Positions 27,090-40,628 are shown, numbered from the stretch's first letter. The stretch is DNA of 64,000 nt from Datnioides undecimradiatus (GCA_008933995.1 WARS01000032.1:186001-250000), one strand, 5' to 3'. The notes: a model not told the origin generated them from the sequence alone. A program made the numbers and translations.

Positions 27090-27122
27090 GTGGGACTAAT
27101 AAAGGAATCTAATCTAATCTAA
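27088..27122 (+). mobile_element. Short LINE 3' tail next to microsatellite
   Basis: gtgtgggactaataaaggaa followed by three ATCTA/TCTAA units. The gggactaataaagg core with a pentamer tail is typical of fish LINE 3' ends. Only the last 35 bases remain. Confidence 0.55.
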
Positions 27123-27948
27123 ATGTAACCCATCATATGTTAACATTATTGATAGTCTGAGGACCAGCATGGACAAGTGATCGGCACTGTGTGTGATTCT
27201 GTTGCCCCCACAGCAAAAGTATTGTTTCATATCAAAATTTCTCATTTCACTAGGGCAGTTTTTAAATCACAAAAGCCTCATTTTTAAATAGAATTTCCGT
27301 AACGTACAGCGCCTCAACATGTTGACACAATGTCTCCACCACTACCAGAGACCATTATTCACAGCTGTGGATATTTATAGCACCTAAACCACCAATCCAT
27401 CACATGTATGTACGCACCTGTAAACCGTCCTGTGGGGAGATTTATCATCTCTATTTCACATCAGAAGGATGATCAATGATTAGTTCATAGAGCTCACGTG
27501 GGGACAGAGTCCACAAAGGGTTTTACAGTTTGGGGAAAAAAATGAAAGGATCATTGATGCAGAAAAATATTTGATTTAATCAAAGTAAAAAGATACCTTT
27601 AACCACTCATCACTCATACTTACTTTATAAATGTGCCTTTAAATGACATTTTACAGTGTGTTGAGCACACAAATAATAATCAGCCTTCTTAAATACTGTG
27701 CGTAGGCCTCATCTGTGGTTTATTTTGTGGGAATTAAATGATTTACATGTAGAAACATTATGCATATGCATAGTTTATCTGGCCCCTTGTATCAAATTAG
27801 TTGAAAATAACAATGATTTATATAATAAGTGCTACAGTGGTCAGAAAGGACACAGTCATAGCTATTTCCCTCAGGTCATTCAGCGCTATAACCAAATTTG
27901 AAGCTGTGCACTGATCATATGATTGTAATGAAGCACAGCAGCAGTGTA

Positions 27949-27980
27949 GCCATAATGACTCTTCTTGGAGTCATTATGGC
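27949..27980. other. Perfect 13-bp inverted repeat (hairpin), 6-nt loop
   Basis: The left arm gccataatgactc (27949-27961) and right arm gagtcattatggc (27968-27980) are exact reverse complements around the loop ttcttg. Both arms carry TGACTC/GAGTCA, an AP-1-like half element. The stem is too short for a typical pre-miRNA and no U-run follows it. Confidence 0.9.
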
Positions 27981-30900
27981 ATGTGATAACAGCTACCAGT
28001 TCATATGAATCCTCTGCATCATTATGTGTAAATCCATAAAGGCATAATTGCGTACTAGAATATATAATTTAAAAACATGACATCAACCCAACAAGCTCAA
28101 CAGCTCAATGAAATGTAGTGTAGAAATTATTATTATTATATTTTAACACATTTTAAAAAGTAGTCTCTGTCAGGATGTTGCCTCTCTTGTCTCAGATAGC
28201 ATCATCCAGGAACGAACTCATCTTTGAAACTGTGCATCACTGCTCTGTCAGCTCTGAGTTGAGTATGCTTTTATAGTGTTGCTGTCAGAGTGTCTTTTAG
28301 CCTCAGTCATGTCTTCCAACCATTAAAAATGACTTTGAGGAGTTGCTTCCCTCCTGTTTTCATCCTTGAACAGCTGCCTTTCCCACGTGACATCTTTGAG
28401 AAAATCTGGTCAATATTCTGTGATCAGTAGGGCTAAATGATCTAATGAACCTACCGATTAAAGTAACATCCAGTGGCTATTTGCATTTCACAGCATGTGA
28501 AGTCCATCATCTGCCTTCTCTCTTATCTTTACTTGTTTGATCATCCGCCAATCATAAAAGTTGATTTCCATCACCCACATCATTAAATCACTGCTCTCTA
28601 AATTGGTGAATGATGCGAGTATTAGTATATACAGTGAAAAAGATAAATGTCAGATTTCTCTGAGCTCGTGGAAAGTGGAAAATCTGTTGCACCGACTGCT
28701 TAGTAAGTGTTGTTGAATTTAAAGTGTAGTGGGTGCTTTGACGAGAGAAGTGCGAGTCTGCATACTTATTACGCGCATTAAGATACTTCAAAGGGAGATG
28801 AATGCAAGTACATTTCTTCATACATAAGATGTTGAGAAAGTGAGACTACTATGGTGCAATTAGTTTGTTGTGTAAATATCCTTGTTGCTGATGGAAAACG
28901 ACGTAGGTTTGCACGGATGACATGACAGTATGTTGTTGTCATGTGATATTACATGAGCGGACCACTATGGTTACATGTGGCTTGTCTGCTGTAGCTTAAA
29001 ACGTGCATTGAAAAATATTCCCCATGTCATCTGTCAGCCTGTTAACGTCACCAGAGACATATTGAGTTACAATCACTGTGTTTAAACACTCGAGTTGCAT
29101 CAATAGAGACTTCATGTTTGTCAAAGTTGTTCCTCAAGCATGAATTCCAAGTATTATATCAGTTATGAAAGATAAAGAGACTCAGGGGAGAATATTGTGA
29201 ATTAAACAGCCTAATGAAAGTTTTTAGCACTGCCAGCAATATTCATCTTGCTCACACACTCGGTCTCCTCTCTTTGTTTCATTACTGGAATGACTGTGTG
29301 TACGGTTTATAGTGCTGGTTTAACCTGCGACTAATTTCTTAACTTATCACACATCTTACTGTAAAAATGCACAATCTTGTAAATCTGTTATCCTCATAAA
29401 AACATTTTATTCCGGTTCTGCAATAACACACACATGAGAGAAGATCATGCTGACAAGCTGATGTTGAAGGGATGTTAGGACTGTTAACTTTTCAGTGAAG
29501 TAAAAATAAAGGACTAACGTGCTCTGCATGTGGTTTGTTCACATGCTTAAGGAATAGCACATATTAAAACCAGGTAGAAATGTATTTCTGACTGTAGCTC
29601 AGACTGTGTTGCACAAGCAACAAGTAGTAGCAGTGGGTAAATGTCTTCCCTCCATGACACTGCTCTGCTTGCCCCAGGAGGCACCTCATTTGTTGACACT
29701 AACACCAAGTGATTAATGGGTAAACTGAGAGCTGATCAGTGTATATGAAATGCAAAAGCCTGGATTCAAGGCAGAATAAATGTTAACATCAACTTGGCTG
29801 CAATTGCATAAAGCAAGAGTGTCAACCCAGAATCATAATGGATCATAATGGTAATCACAAAATGAGCAACTGTTTTGGGGCTTTTGGAAAGACTGTTTCG
29901 TATGGATGTAGTATTGCAGGAGTAATAAAAGCTAAAAATTGAACCAACTGAGGTGAATAGTAAGTTGACTGAAAAGTTTGGTTCTTTTCTATCCCTTGCG
30001 TTGAACCAAGGGATGCAGATAATGACAAATTTTGGTTCTGCTATCTGACTCAGGTTCACGAGCTGAAACTTAAATTGCTTTTTAAATGGCCATGGCATGT
30101 GGATGCTTTTTGTATCCAGATATGCACCAAAGACTAATCTTTCTTTTCCCACTGGCCAGTGTTTTGAACCACTTTTACAAGTACTTGACAAAGATGCCCT
30201 TCTAACTGTTAAACAAATAAAAATGCAGGTCTTCCAAGAAGCTGATCATTCAGTTACTTTCAGTATGAGAGACCATCCATCAAATCACAAGTAAAGTTTA
30301 CTGTAGCCGCAGTAACATAATGCATTTACTATTTCACTCTGTTCTATTTTAGAAACTGGCCTTCACAGCATTATTTTTGATTTATGACAAAATCCCACAA
30401 GTAGCATCTTAAGTTTAATTGCGAAGCTTATTAACAGAAACATCCTGTTTATTTTGGCTTCTTTCTATTTCTCTTAGTTTTGCTGTTGTGGTTTATGGTT
30501 TGTTGTTACTGTTGCTCTATGAAGATGGAGCCCATCTCCTTATTTTCACTGCATCATTACCCCTAATACACAAACACATACACATCAGCCCACAAACACA
30601 CACGCTATTCCTGCTGTGCAGTAAGCTGACTGGCCACATTCTGGGCTTACGTGCCCCATGGGGCTCTATCCTTGCAGTGCTCAGTCGGAAAACTCCTTAT
30701 CTCCACTCTGTCTCCTATCTCAGCTCTGTGCTCAGCTATGGCAAGGGCAAACCGCGGGCGTATTACTTTATTGGATGACAGAACAACATGCTTCCATCCA
30801 GTTATGAGCCAAAGGTTATGGCCTGCGATTCAGTACAAAACACATCAAAACAGATTATTGTTCCTCTCTGACTGCTTTCCGTCTGTGACCAAGTTACACA

Positions 30901-31159
30901 GCAAATAGGACATAGGACCCGCCTTGGTGTTTTATGTAAAAGTGAACATGCAGCAAATATTAGTTAAAGTAATATGGTTTACTTTCAAGAGAAAGGCAGC
31001 TTTGCTATCTGTGACCCCAGTGTGCCAGTGGTCATTTGACTGGCAGCAGTGAGATTGTTGATTGTTGCAGAATCTAAAGACATTTTGACTGAACATTGTG
31101 CCAAAAGTTAGCACTAAATACCTGAATAGATTGTTGATCTTGTCAATGTCATTCAGTCA

Positions 31160-31595
31160 GACGATCAGTTAGTCCTCCACTCTGGTCCAAACTAAATTAT
31201 ACCAACAGCTTCTAGTTGGATTGACATGACATTTTGTTTCCCAGTTTAAAAAAAAAAAAAGCCAATTACTTTGATGATTCTATGAGTTTTCCACCAGGAA
31301 GGTGCCTGAACTCTAGTCTGCATCCAGCACTTCCATCATGTGAAAAAATCTAAATTTGGCAGTAATCTTGACATTTCATATCCTACAAAACAAGTGACAT
31401 CTGCATCACCCTTGGCAGCAGTATTAATTACCAACTGTTGCGTTGGAAGTACTAAACTAATGTTGCAAACATGGCAAAACCTATTAAACATCAACATACT
31501 TCATTCATTGTAAGTATGTTAGCATGCTGAAATTAGCCTTTAGCTCAAAGAGCTCTAGCATGGCTGTGGGCTCTTGGATTTAAATTTTGATTGTA
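31160..31595 (+). repeat. Dispersed percomorph repeat (GTTAGCATGCTGAAATTAGC family), copy 1
   Basis: It opens with ccactctggtccaaactaaa, continues with ttggattgacatgacatttt, and ends with tatgttagcatgctgaaatt, agcctttagctcaaag and agctctagcatggctgt. I recognise this order (ccactttggtccagactg, tggattgccatgaaatttt, atgttagcatgctgatgttagcatttagctcaaag) from an abundant percomorph repeat. A second, shorter copy lies at 55255. A poly(A) run at 31249-31260 interrupts it. Confidence 0.7.
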
Positions 31596-32814
31596 GTCTT
31601 TACGTTGCGTTTTGGTTTTGTTCTTTAAGTAGGCGTTTTAAACAACAGCATTTTGGTATTGTTAAGCCTTGTAAGAGTTAACGTGGCATCTCAACTTTGA
31701 GCGGATCAGATTCTACAATTGAAACTATCTTGCGTTTCTAGGTTTATCATCCAGCATGAATGCTCCATATCATGAGAAAGATTCCACGAAGCAGTGTCCT
31801 CCAGCAAGGGTTAGAGATCCATGCCAACTAAGTTTACAGCCCTCTTGGCCTTCTGTAGACATCAGGTTAACATATGGCACATAAATTCACTTGCAAGAGA
31901 TTAATCTGAAGGCTGTTAAATTTATCTAGAATGATACTGCGCTTTTAGACCTCTCATTCCCAGAGCGGCCATGTTGTTGACCCCAGCTATACATGGCTAT
32001 GAATAATATGGAGAAGCTTTAACATCCCAATAGATCATACTGCCTATCTCCTCAGAGTACTTCCGCTGGACATTTGCTTTAAAAGTCTGATTTATGTTTC
32101 CTCACCCATGAGGAGCTTACTCATATCATAACATGCTGATAATAAGTGACACAAATATATTTCTAATCCCTGGATATTAAGTTTAAAAAAATAAGAATGA
32201 GAGATAGAAAGAGAAGAGGAGAGGACATACGAGGAAGCTGCTAATGGCCGCTATGACTTTAATTATTTTAATTTGAGCTGATTGCTATTCATACCGCATT
32301 ACGCTGCAGCCATGTTACCAAAAAATCTTGACAACTCCCAGGCTCTCCATGCCTCCCTCTGTTCACACCAACATACTAATTAATAAATCCTCATTGGACA
32401 GCTATCGGCTCTGATTAGATCCTCATACTTGTCCTTACACCCTCCTGATGGCAAGAACAGCCGATGTAAGCTTAATTCAGTTGTCTAGAAGTGCTGCAAC
32501 TTGCACTGGCTTCAAGTTAAAAAAAAAACAAAACTAATTGTTTCTGAAATATGTCATAGGTTGGCTGTCAAACTTTAGTTTGGAAGCAGCCGGCAATGTC
32601 AAACAGTTTTAGTTAAGATTGAAAAATGCAGGAAGAGACATTGTTGTCAGTGACTGTGAGTAAAAAAAGAATATGCAAATATGTGCCATCTAAACTAATG
32701 AAGCAGAGGACAAAATCTAATTGTCTTATGAAGCATCGCCATCATTAAAGATTTTGTGGCATGAAGCATCTTAGCGCTTGACCCCAGAAAGCAGTGTTCT
32801 CATTTCTGAAAGCA

Positions 32815-33220
32815 GCGCAAAATTAGGAAAGCCAAAAAAGAAAGAGATGAAGGAAGAAAGGCAAGGAGAAGAAAAAAGGGAATGACGAGGCAAAGAAGGG
32901 TACAAAAGGAAGGAGGAAAGGATGGGAGGGAGGGAAGTACATGGAAAAAAAGATGAGTGAAAAACAAATTAAGAAAGACCAAATGAAGGATCGGAAGGAA
33001 GAAATTGTAAAAAGGAGATAGGAGGGAGGAGAGAAGTAAGACAAGAAATGAGAGTAACAAAGGAGGAAGGAAGGCAGGATGAAAAAGAAAAGGAGGCAAG
33101 GATGAAAATAAGGGACCATGAAAAGGAAGAGAAGAAAGGAGGAAGGAAAAAGAAGATAAGGAAGGAAATAAGAAGAGAGACAGACAGACGGAAAGGAAAA
33201 ATAAAGGGAAAGAGGTGGAG
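32815..33220. repeat. 400-bp purine-rich (AG) tract
   Basis: The + strand is almost entirely A and G, with many ggaagga, gaaagga and agaaaag units and few pyrimidines. The complementary Leu/Phe/Ser-rich and Lys/Arg/Glu-rich open frames here (three on the minus strand, one on the plus) come from this composition and are not genes. Homopurine DNA of this kind can form triplex structures. Confidence 0.9.
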
Positions 33221-34611
33221 TAATATGGTTAATAAATGTGGTCTTATCCACATCTTTATGAGATGATATAATTTTTATTCACTGCCTCTGTGCCAGTAAA
33301 TCATCTGTTTTTGTTGTTTACGAGGCAGAGTTTCTTCATATTGATGATGCTGAATGGGAGGTGTGATTTCTCACTGTTGGGTCAGTCTCCCCTCTGAGAA
33401 CAGTAACAGTAAATTTTTCATGGGACTGAATCCCACCGGATGACAACCAACGACCTCCAAAGCTCGAGTCCCGGAGCGAGACTAAATTTCTAATGTTGGG
33501 TCCTCTAACTGACAAAAATGAAGAGCTTCCTGCTTCACAGGGTTTCGTCTCACTGGGTGAGTTTTCATTATTTGACTTTGTAAAATTCACAACGGAAGTT
33601 TGAGATTCATGTGGAGAGAAGCCTGAAGGTAGTCAGAGAAAAGTAGTCGTGCTTCAGCAGCTTGGGCTCAAGAAATGCGGTCTCCCGCCATGACACAAGC
33701 TTTAATCAATAAATAAAACACGTAATTACAAAAGCCATGTTGGGATTCATTGAGAAACATGTTGGGTCCTTAGCGTAAAGCTGTACTAATGAATATTTCA
33801 TTATATTAACAGCAGATCAAATGTCCAATAATGTAGAAAGAGTCACTCATTGTGACAAACCCACTTAACCCACCTTTACCAGTGCAACATTAGCAGTCAT
33901 GTAATGTAATGTCATGTAATGATGATATCATTTTCATTATAATACTTCAATAAAGTTCACTTTCCTAGCCCTGTTTCTTCAGCAGCTAGTTGCTGAGTTT
34001 GTCAGCCATATGATTCAGAGCAAAGAACAGCTGATTTATCTCAGCTTGTTTCCTAAAAACAGATGTGCGCTGCTGGAAATGAGGCTGATGAGAGTGGCTC
34101 TGACTCAGCCATATGGTCAATCTGCAGGCTGTTAAACCAAAACAGTGAGCTGAAAGAGGCTAATAAGCTCCACAGAGCGGTGGTGAGCTTCAGTCAGGTG
34201 ATGATTCTCTGTTGGTTTTTCACTGTGATGATGCCACTAAACTTTAACATCAGCTCAGTGTTTTGAAACATTATCAGAATCACGATATCATTATTAGCTT
34301 GTCATTGCAGCCCACATGCTAAGAGGAGGAAACTTTCCAGACTTTCCGGAATAATTCATTCTTCATTTGCTTGATCTTATATTCAAACACCTAAACGCTC
34401 ACACCAGCCGAGCAATATCTCAAAGTGATAAAGGAACTTGGAGAACGCTGTGTCATTATTAGGGTGAGGCAGATGGTGTCCCATATTGGTCCTGATGGGA
34501 AATGGGGAGGGATGAGTCATCTGACTGTATCGAGCTCTAGGTCTGAGCGACATGCAGCGTGCAACACAGCCTTTGTGTGTTTGTCGCTGTGTATGTGTGT
34601 GTATATTTGCA

Positions 34612-34630
34612 TGTGTGTGTGTGTGTGTGT
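34612..34630. repeat. Short (TG)n microsatellite
   Basis: A TG run of about 19 bases follows interrupted TG units from 34573 onward. Confidence 0.9.
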
Positions 34631-34840
34631 CTTACCTGACAAAGAGATGAAGTGAAAACAACGGAGGGAAAAATTAAGCCCACAGCAGGAGAGAGAAGAG
34701 GCGTGATATGAGAGTGATGGAGGTTATGTCTCTGTGCTGCAACATTATCCAACAAGTTGGCTTTTTGTGTTTTAAATGAATAAATTAGCCTCACGCACAT
34801 ACCACTATTTTTCGTCTACCGCTGGGGTAATAGAACATAA

Positions 34841-34990
34841 ATTAGATAAGATCTTTTTATTATGATGGAAACTGGTGTGCAGCAGTGGTAGGAAAGAATG
34901 CAAAAATGCATAAAATATCAATAAATATATCCAGATACAAGTATCAGTAAGCAGATGCCCAAGACCCAGAAAATCCAAAATACACACAAT
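34841..34990 (-). mobile_element. Probable LINE 3' end, minus orientation
   Basis: attagataagatctttttat followed by tatgatggaaactggtgtgc and agcagtggtagg is the reverse complement of a fish LINE tail (aataaa...atcttatctaat). The A-rich remainder has no coding signature. Confidence 0.45.
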
Positions 34991-35840
34991 GCCAAAAATA
35001 TATATAAAACAAGGTTTGCTATAAGGGTCAGAAGTTGTTCAGAACTTATAGATCATTTTAGCCTTTTGCTACTTGTTAGCCACTTGCAAGATTGGAAACC
35101 CAATTATCGAGCAGCAAGAAGTGATGGAAGCAACAGCTCAAGATGTGTTTGCTTGCAGTGGCTCATTATTTAATAACTATCATTTAAGTCATTTAAGGAA
35201 AAAAGCCAAATATTCACTATATCCAGCTTCACAAATGTGAAGATTTGGTGCTTTTTCTTTTCACATATTTTTGTAAATTGAATATTTCTGGCCATCACAT
35301 TGGACTCCGGCGACTGGAAATGGGCATTTTTCACTGTTTTCCCACATTTCGTTGACCAAACCATTTATCAAACAAATAATTGCCACTTTAGTCAAGAATG
35401 AAAATATTGGCAGCCTACATGAACGCCTACATGAACATGAACGTCTTTTTCTTATTATATGCCATTTTCTACTTCAGTCCTGCATGGAAACCTTTTCTTT
35501 GATATTTCAGATAGTTTTAACTTCTGCCATGTTGGAGCACATAAAAACTGGTGAATCAAAACATACCTGGAGTACATGCTACTGGCTCCTACAGATTACC
35601 TACAGTCCCTTTGTGGATATTTAATATGTCTCCAGTTTTTAACTCACATTTTTATTGACTGTTGTGAGCTTAATGTTAGGGATGAGTCAGTGCTGCCTGG
35701 AGCCTGGTGCCTAACACTGCAGCAGAGGTGGTTTGGAGGAATATAGTTTCCTGCTGGGAGTGTTAGAGTTAGCGTGTAGTGAGTGCCCTTGATGCTGGAG
35801 AGGTTAGTTGTGATGAGGCACGCTATGGCTGTGATGCCTG

Positions 35841-35846
35841 AGAGAG

Positions 35847-35879
<33 letters not shown>
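35841..35879. repeat. (AG)n microsatellite
   Basis: The AG tract has one interruption (aatg at 35847-35850). Arg-Glu and Ser-Leu repeat frames on the two strands derive from it. Confidence 0.97.
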
Positions 35880-35881
<2 letters not shown>

Positions 35882-36141
35882 CCTCCCTCTCTGGAGAGCG
35901 CCTCTCTTTTGGGTTTTTACAGCATCACAGTTGTTTTTGTCACAACCAGAGCCCCATATGTCTACGAGGGCAGGTCTGGCACAGCAGGTCAAAGCAACAG
36001 GCCACAGCAACCATCTGGCCCCATATTTGTCAAAATGTCAGGTGGGTTTGATTCTCTGCCCTTCACCTCCCTGACGCTCTCCTTTGGCATCCCAGTCTCT
36101 CTGACTACACATGTCAGGTGACGGCTCTTAAGTACAATATC

Positions 36142-36166
<25 letters not shown>
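36142..36166. repeat. (TG)n microsatellite
   Basis: Uninterrupted TG tract of 25 bases. Confidence 0.96.
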
Positions 36167-36172
<6 letters not shown>

Positions 36173-36270
36173 TATGAGTCTGCTTTTTCTCTGAGTGACA
36201 CATGCCGGCCAACTCCTACAGGGCAGCTCTAACCTTTGCTGTCATTTCTCTTGGCAGCTACTCTGTCATT

Positions 36271-36294
36271 ATCATCATCATCATCATCATCATC
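36271..36294. repeat. (ATC)n trinucleotide microsatellite
   Basis: Eight ATC units. They give poly-His or poly-Ile in two overlapping open frames; neither frame resembles a known protein. Confidence 0.96.
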
Positions 36295-36733
36295 CTCGTC
36301 TTTCTCGCTCTCTCACCATCACCCTTTATTTCTGTATGTCAGTCTTTTGTTCTGACTGTCTTTCTGACCCTCTTCCTCTTTGGCTTATGCTGTCATGTTG
36401 ATATATCCGGTTCAATGCGAGTCACTTCTCTCTCTTTTCTCTGTCTCTCTCCCCGTGCCTGTGACTGATGCTGTCATGTCATGTGCAGCCAAACTGTAGT
36501 CTGGTTTGTCACTCTCTGGTCCGACGCCACACAGTATCTCTCTGTATCTTTGTGTCTCCGCGCTTTTTTTCTTGGTTTCCATTCGATGTCCGAGTGTGCA
36601 GCCCATTTCCTTGACTTAACTGCAGCAAAAATGAATCAAATTTTGAGGGACCTACCGTGCTAACAGCTACACAGAGCTTGAATTTGAAGTTACCTAGGAT
36701 GCTTATGCAAACATAGCAGGGGCAGTAATATTT

Positions 36734-36754
36734 AAAAAAAAAAAAAAAAAAAAA
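36734..36754. repeat. A21 homopolymer
   Basis: A run of 21 A with gggacgg after it. There is no retroelement body or obvious target duplication on either side. Confidence 0.95.
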
Positions 36755-39309
36755 GGGACGGCGTTGTTCACTGAGAATACCCGTGGGACCAGTTCTTACA
36801 CAAAACATGGCTGACGTTTTGAAGTTGTGTGTTTAAAATTACATTAAATGTATCTGCATTAAAAAATGGTGTCTTGGGTATATAGTGTGAGTTAGTTATA
36901 GTTTAAAGTCTATGTGCAGTTATATTGTGCAAAATAACAGAGAAATAAAATGTGTTTGGTTAACCGAACAAATTAAATATCAATCATATCACAACATGTC
37001 AGCGGACATGTTTTGCTTACATTATAAAAATACAACACGATTTAGCTTCAAAGCAGTCCTCAGCAGTGCTGTATTATTTATTATTTTTATTAATTCCTTA
37101 TTCTTCAGAATAACTACAATAGGCTTTACAGCATGGTATTGTGTTAGTCAGTCAGTCATTTCCTGTTTTATTTTGATACAATCACAGCCTTTCAGCCGTC
37201 TTTACTTCCTGCCTTGTTATTTGTCATCCCTTTGTTCCGTGCCTGTTCATCTGTGTGCCATGTGCTTAGTGTTTCCCTGTGTTTCCTTGTGTTGTTTTGG
37301 ATCCCCCACTCTGTTTTGTTGTACCTGCCTGTACTAACCTTTGTCCTTTCATTTAACAGGTGGGATCATAGTCTTAAAATATGGTTTATGCGCATGTTTA
37401 TATTTAATTTACATGACATGTTGCATGCAGCTATGCCAGATGGAGGCGGGGTTAGTGTTTGTGTAGTTGTTTGATCTTCAAAATGTATTTAATTTGCTCA
37501 ACTAGTTTGAGTTGTCGGTGTGAATTTGGGCAGCACAGTTCATCACACAGTGTGCTGAGATTTTAATTTCCAGTGTTATTTCAGCTTTGGTCTCGTGCGA
37601 CTATTTGGCCTTTGCAGTGAACCTTTTGAAACAGTAAAACCTTTAATTAGGAATAAAACCATTACATTCACAGTATGTGTCAGTTTAAAGTAAAGGCGGT
37701 GGAATAAGTAGGATTTCCTTCAATCCTTTAACATTATATTTTAAGATGTCCTTTTCCAATATTCTTTATTCAGTAGTGAACCCTCCGCACAATAACCCAG
37801 AAATTAAAAAGGACATGGTGGACTGCTTTTATTTCCATATGGACATCGCCATCCTGATCCCTGCAATAAGACAAAAAGTTGCAGTACAGTTTATATCGTG
37901 TGCTGTCCTGTATTTGTTTACTCACAACAAATTACTTGTTTCGTTGTTTCGGTGCAGCAGCGTAGCATATCATCACCGGCTCTCATGTTGATGTTGCCCT
38001 GATCTGCGTCTATCGACTGCACCGAGCAAGAAAATGGTAATTGAATTGCCCATCGTGGCCCGGCCTTCCGCTTTATTTGGGAGCTCCTCGGTGTCCATAC
38101 TGCCAGAAAGTCATTACAGCAAATTAGTTATTCTGGCTCCACGCCAACCCTGTCACGCTCTTCCCTCCTCACTCTTTGTGGTCTGTGCCAAGCTCTCATA
38201 AAGCAGGAAACACGCTGCTGCGAATATGATTGAAGACTGTAAGGTTATGAATTAGATATACATAGCCCGTCGTGTGTTTGTGTTTGTGTGTGTTTGCGTG
38301 TGCATGGTTGACTGCAGTATCTAATCAAGCTTTGATGAGCCTCCTGTTTCCCAGGTGGTGGTGGAATGAAGGGATCATCATCTTTTATTAAGAACGCATG
38401 GCCGAGTGCATTTAGTCACAAATGTTCACACAGGCTGTAATGAACGCAGTAGCTATCCTTCTGCTTTTCTCATTTACCTACGTTTCTTATACCATTTTTT
38501 TGTTTTCTTAGTTACCATTGCTGCAGCTTTCTGTTCTTGCACTGCGCATTTGAGGTTTGCAAAGTTAACAGTGGCTGATTTACCTCTTGAAATGAAATAA
38601 AATGATGTGATTCTTTTAATCAATGTCTTCTTGATTTTAGACTGAAGTATTTCTAGCCAGTGTCTGTTGGTTTTGCCACCTGAAATGACAGCTGCCAATA
38701 GCTTACTAGCTATTTAAGCTGTCACAGCGGTTGCTGACTCTGGACATTTACATCACTGGATATGTGTAGTCCCAGAAATTAAATAATGTGCCTCTTAGTC
38801 TTAGAAGGAATACCTGATTGTTCATATTAAATATTAACTTAGCTCGACATGCCTCAAATGCAGCTTATATTACAGCAGACAAACTGTTAAATCCATTCTT
38901 TACACTTTGTATTTTGTGGTTTTGGAAAAAAGATCCACGATCACCATCCACGATCTTTAAATCCAAGCATCGGTCTTATTATCGGTCTGTGCTCATGCAC
39001 GTCACTAACTTGTGTGGAGAACTCCAAAGGTTGACAGATCTGCTGTGGTTGGTTAGGATGGCTTAGCTGCAGCATGGTGGAACAATTACTGTTTGGCGGA
39101 GGTTATTTCCTTTTTCTGCCTAACACATATATGTTCATGCACACGCACACACTCGCACTCATTCAACTCAGTCCCCATCAGGTGAGATAAGGTGAAATCT
39201 CTCTGCCTCGCCTCTAGTCTTTCTATTTCTGCACTGACTGACCGGCCAAATGATAGCATGAGTGGCCCCACCTCCGCCGATCTGCAGGAGACTGATAAAT
39301 CCTGCTGCC

Positions 39310-39373
<64 letters not shown>

Positions 39374-39385
39374 CACACACACACA
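39310..39385. repeat. Long imperfect (CA)n microsatellite
   Basis: A 76-base CA tract with a GCGCG interruption near 39321 and one CG further on. It explains four overlapping His-Thr or Cys-Val repeat frames. Confidence 0.97.
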
Positions 39386-40406
39386 TGGACACTGAAAATG
39401 TGAGCACAGACATGCGTGCATTACATTCACACACAGACTTGCCATTTGGTGACACTCACTCAGGCTGGGCATTGGCTGGGCCTTAATCCATCTCCATGGC
39501 AACAGTCCAGGTATGTCATAGATATGTGTGTGTATGTGTGTGTGTGTCTATATGATGATCAGGTACAGGAGACAGTTATTTATTGGTCATCGTCACACAC
39601 ACATGCTCACACACACTCACAGAGGGAGCAGCAATGGATTTATCTAGTGATACTCAGATATGGCTGATAGGGTTAATTGGTTTTCAGAGGGCACGTAGAG
39701 AGAGAAAGAGACTGACACTGACCAGATTACTGCTGAGACACCAGGGAAGCACTGCCAGAGACAGAAAGAGCAAGAAGCATGAGGCCAGTATCAAGAAAAT
39801 AAATGTAAGTGATAACATGAGAGCAAAAAGTGCAGGGATGTGGGGAGGTGGAACAAGATTTACCTTTTTTCTTCGGGTCATAGAGTCAAAAGAAAGAGGT
39901 GAGAAGGGAAGATGTGAGCAGCGTTTAAGGGCAAAGAGACGAAAAATTAAATTGGATGCAAGAAGTGTGTATGTATAATTCTTTTATTTATTTCCTTCTC
40001 TGTTTTTCTGTCGCCCAAAGCCTTTTAAACTAATCATCCCACCTAATTCAAGTTGACACGATATTTCCCCTCTATATTGATTTGAGTTTGGGTGCAAAGA
40101 TTTGAAACAGATGTGCGGAATCACAGCATACACTGGGCAATAACTAGAAAAAATATGTACTCCAGAAATGGCCCCCCAGAAAATGGCAGCACATGCACTT
40201 TGCCCAGACATCATAGATGTACATCAAAGATCATCTGATATGATTAAAGGCCTGAACAGCTACTAAATGGACCTTGAGGTGAGATTGTTTTGATAACAGC
40301 TCTGACCAGGGGCTCCCTGGTGATACGTTCAGTTTTGTCGTTCGTCGTTCCTCATCTCACTCTCCCCTTGTTTAAAGTCCCAATGTAAAATTCTCAAAAC
40401 CATGTA

Positions 40407-40432
40407 AAAAATAAATAAATAAATAAATAAAT
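40407..40432. repeat. (AAAT)n tetranucleotide repeat
   Basis: Repeated aaat units of about 26 bases. Confidence 0.95.
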
Positions 40433-40628
40433 CCCTCTGCTGTTTTAAATTTGAGATAACTGAGAAACTGTAACATTTTGACGTAGTTCATCCTCCAGAG
40501 AGGACTAACGTGTTTATCTTAACTGTAAAATCCTGCTTTAGCCAACGATGGTTATCAGGAAATAGTTTAAAATCTAATAGGGTAATATACCTTTATCTTA
40601 TCTAAATAAAACATTATCAATATCAGTA

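Noticed and set aside
29766-30191. 141-codon minus-strand frame
   Set aside because: No motif, no splice signals in register, within the range expected by chance.
30419-30778. 119-codon plus-strand frame starting with a hydrophobic stretch
   Set aside because: It looks signal-peptide-like at first, but it has no family resemblance, no downstream domain and no splice partners. A pyrimidine-rich segment explains the hydrophobicity.
32800-33266. Overlapping Leu/Phe/Ser-rich (minus) and Lys/Glu-rich (plus) open frames up to 142 codons
   Set aside because: They arise from the purine-rich tract, where stop codons are rare on the pyrimidine strand. Composition is extreme and unlike a real protein.
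36912-37337. 141-codon plus-strand frame rich in Cys, Phe and Leu
   Set aside because: Composition follows T-rich DNA; no recognised motif and no conserved features.
39086-39978. Cluster of 65-138 codon frames with Cys-Val or His-Thr repeats
   Set aside because: They read through the CA microsatellite and an AG-rich stretch. The frames overlap on both strands.
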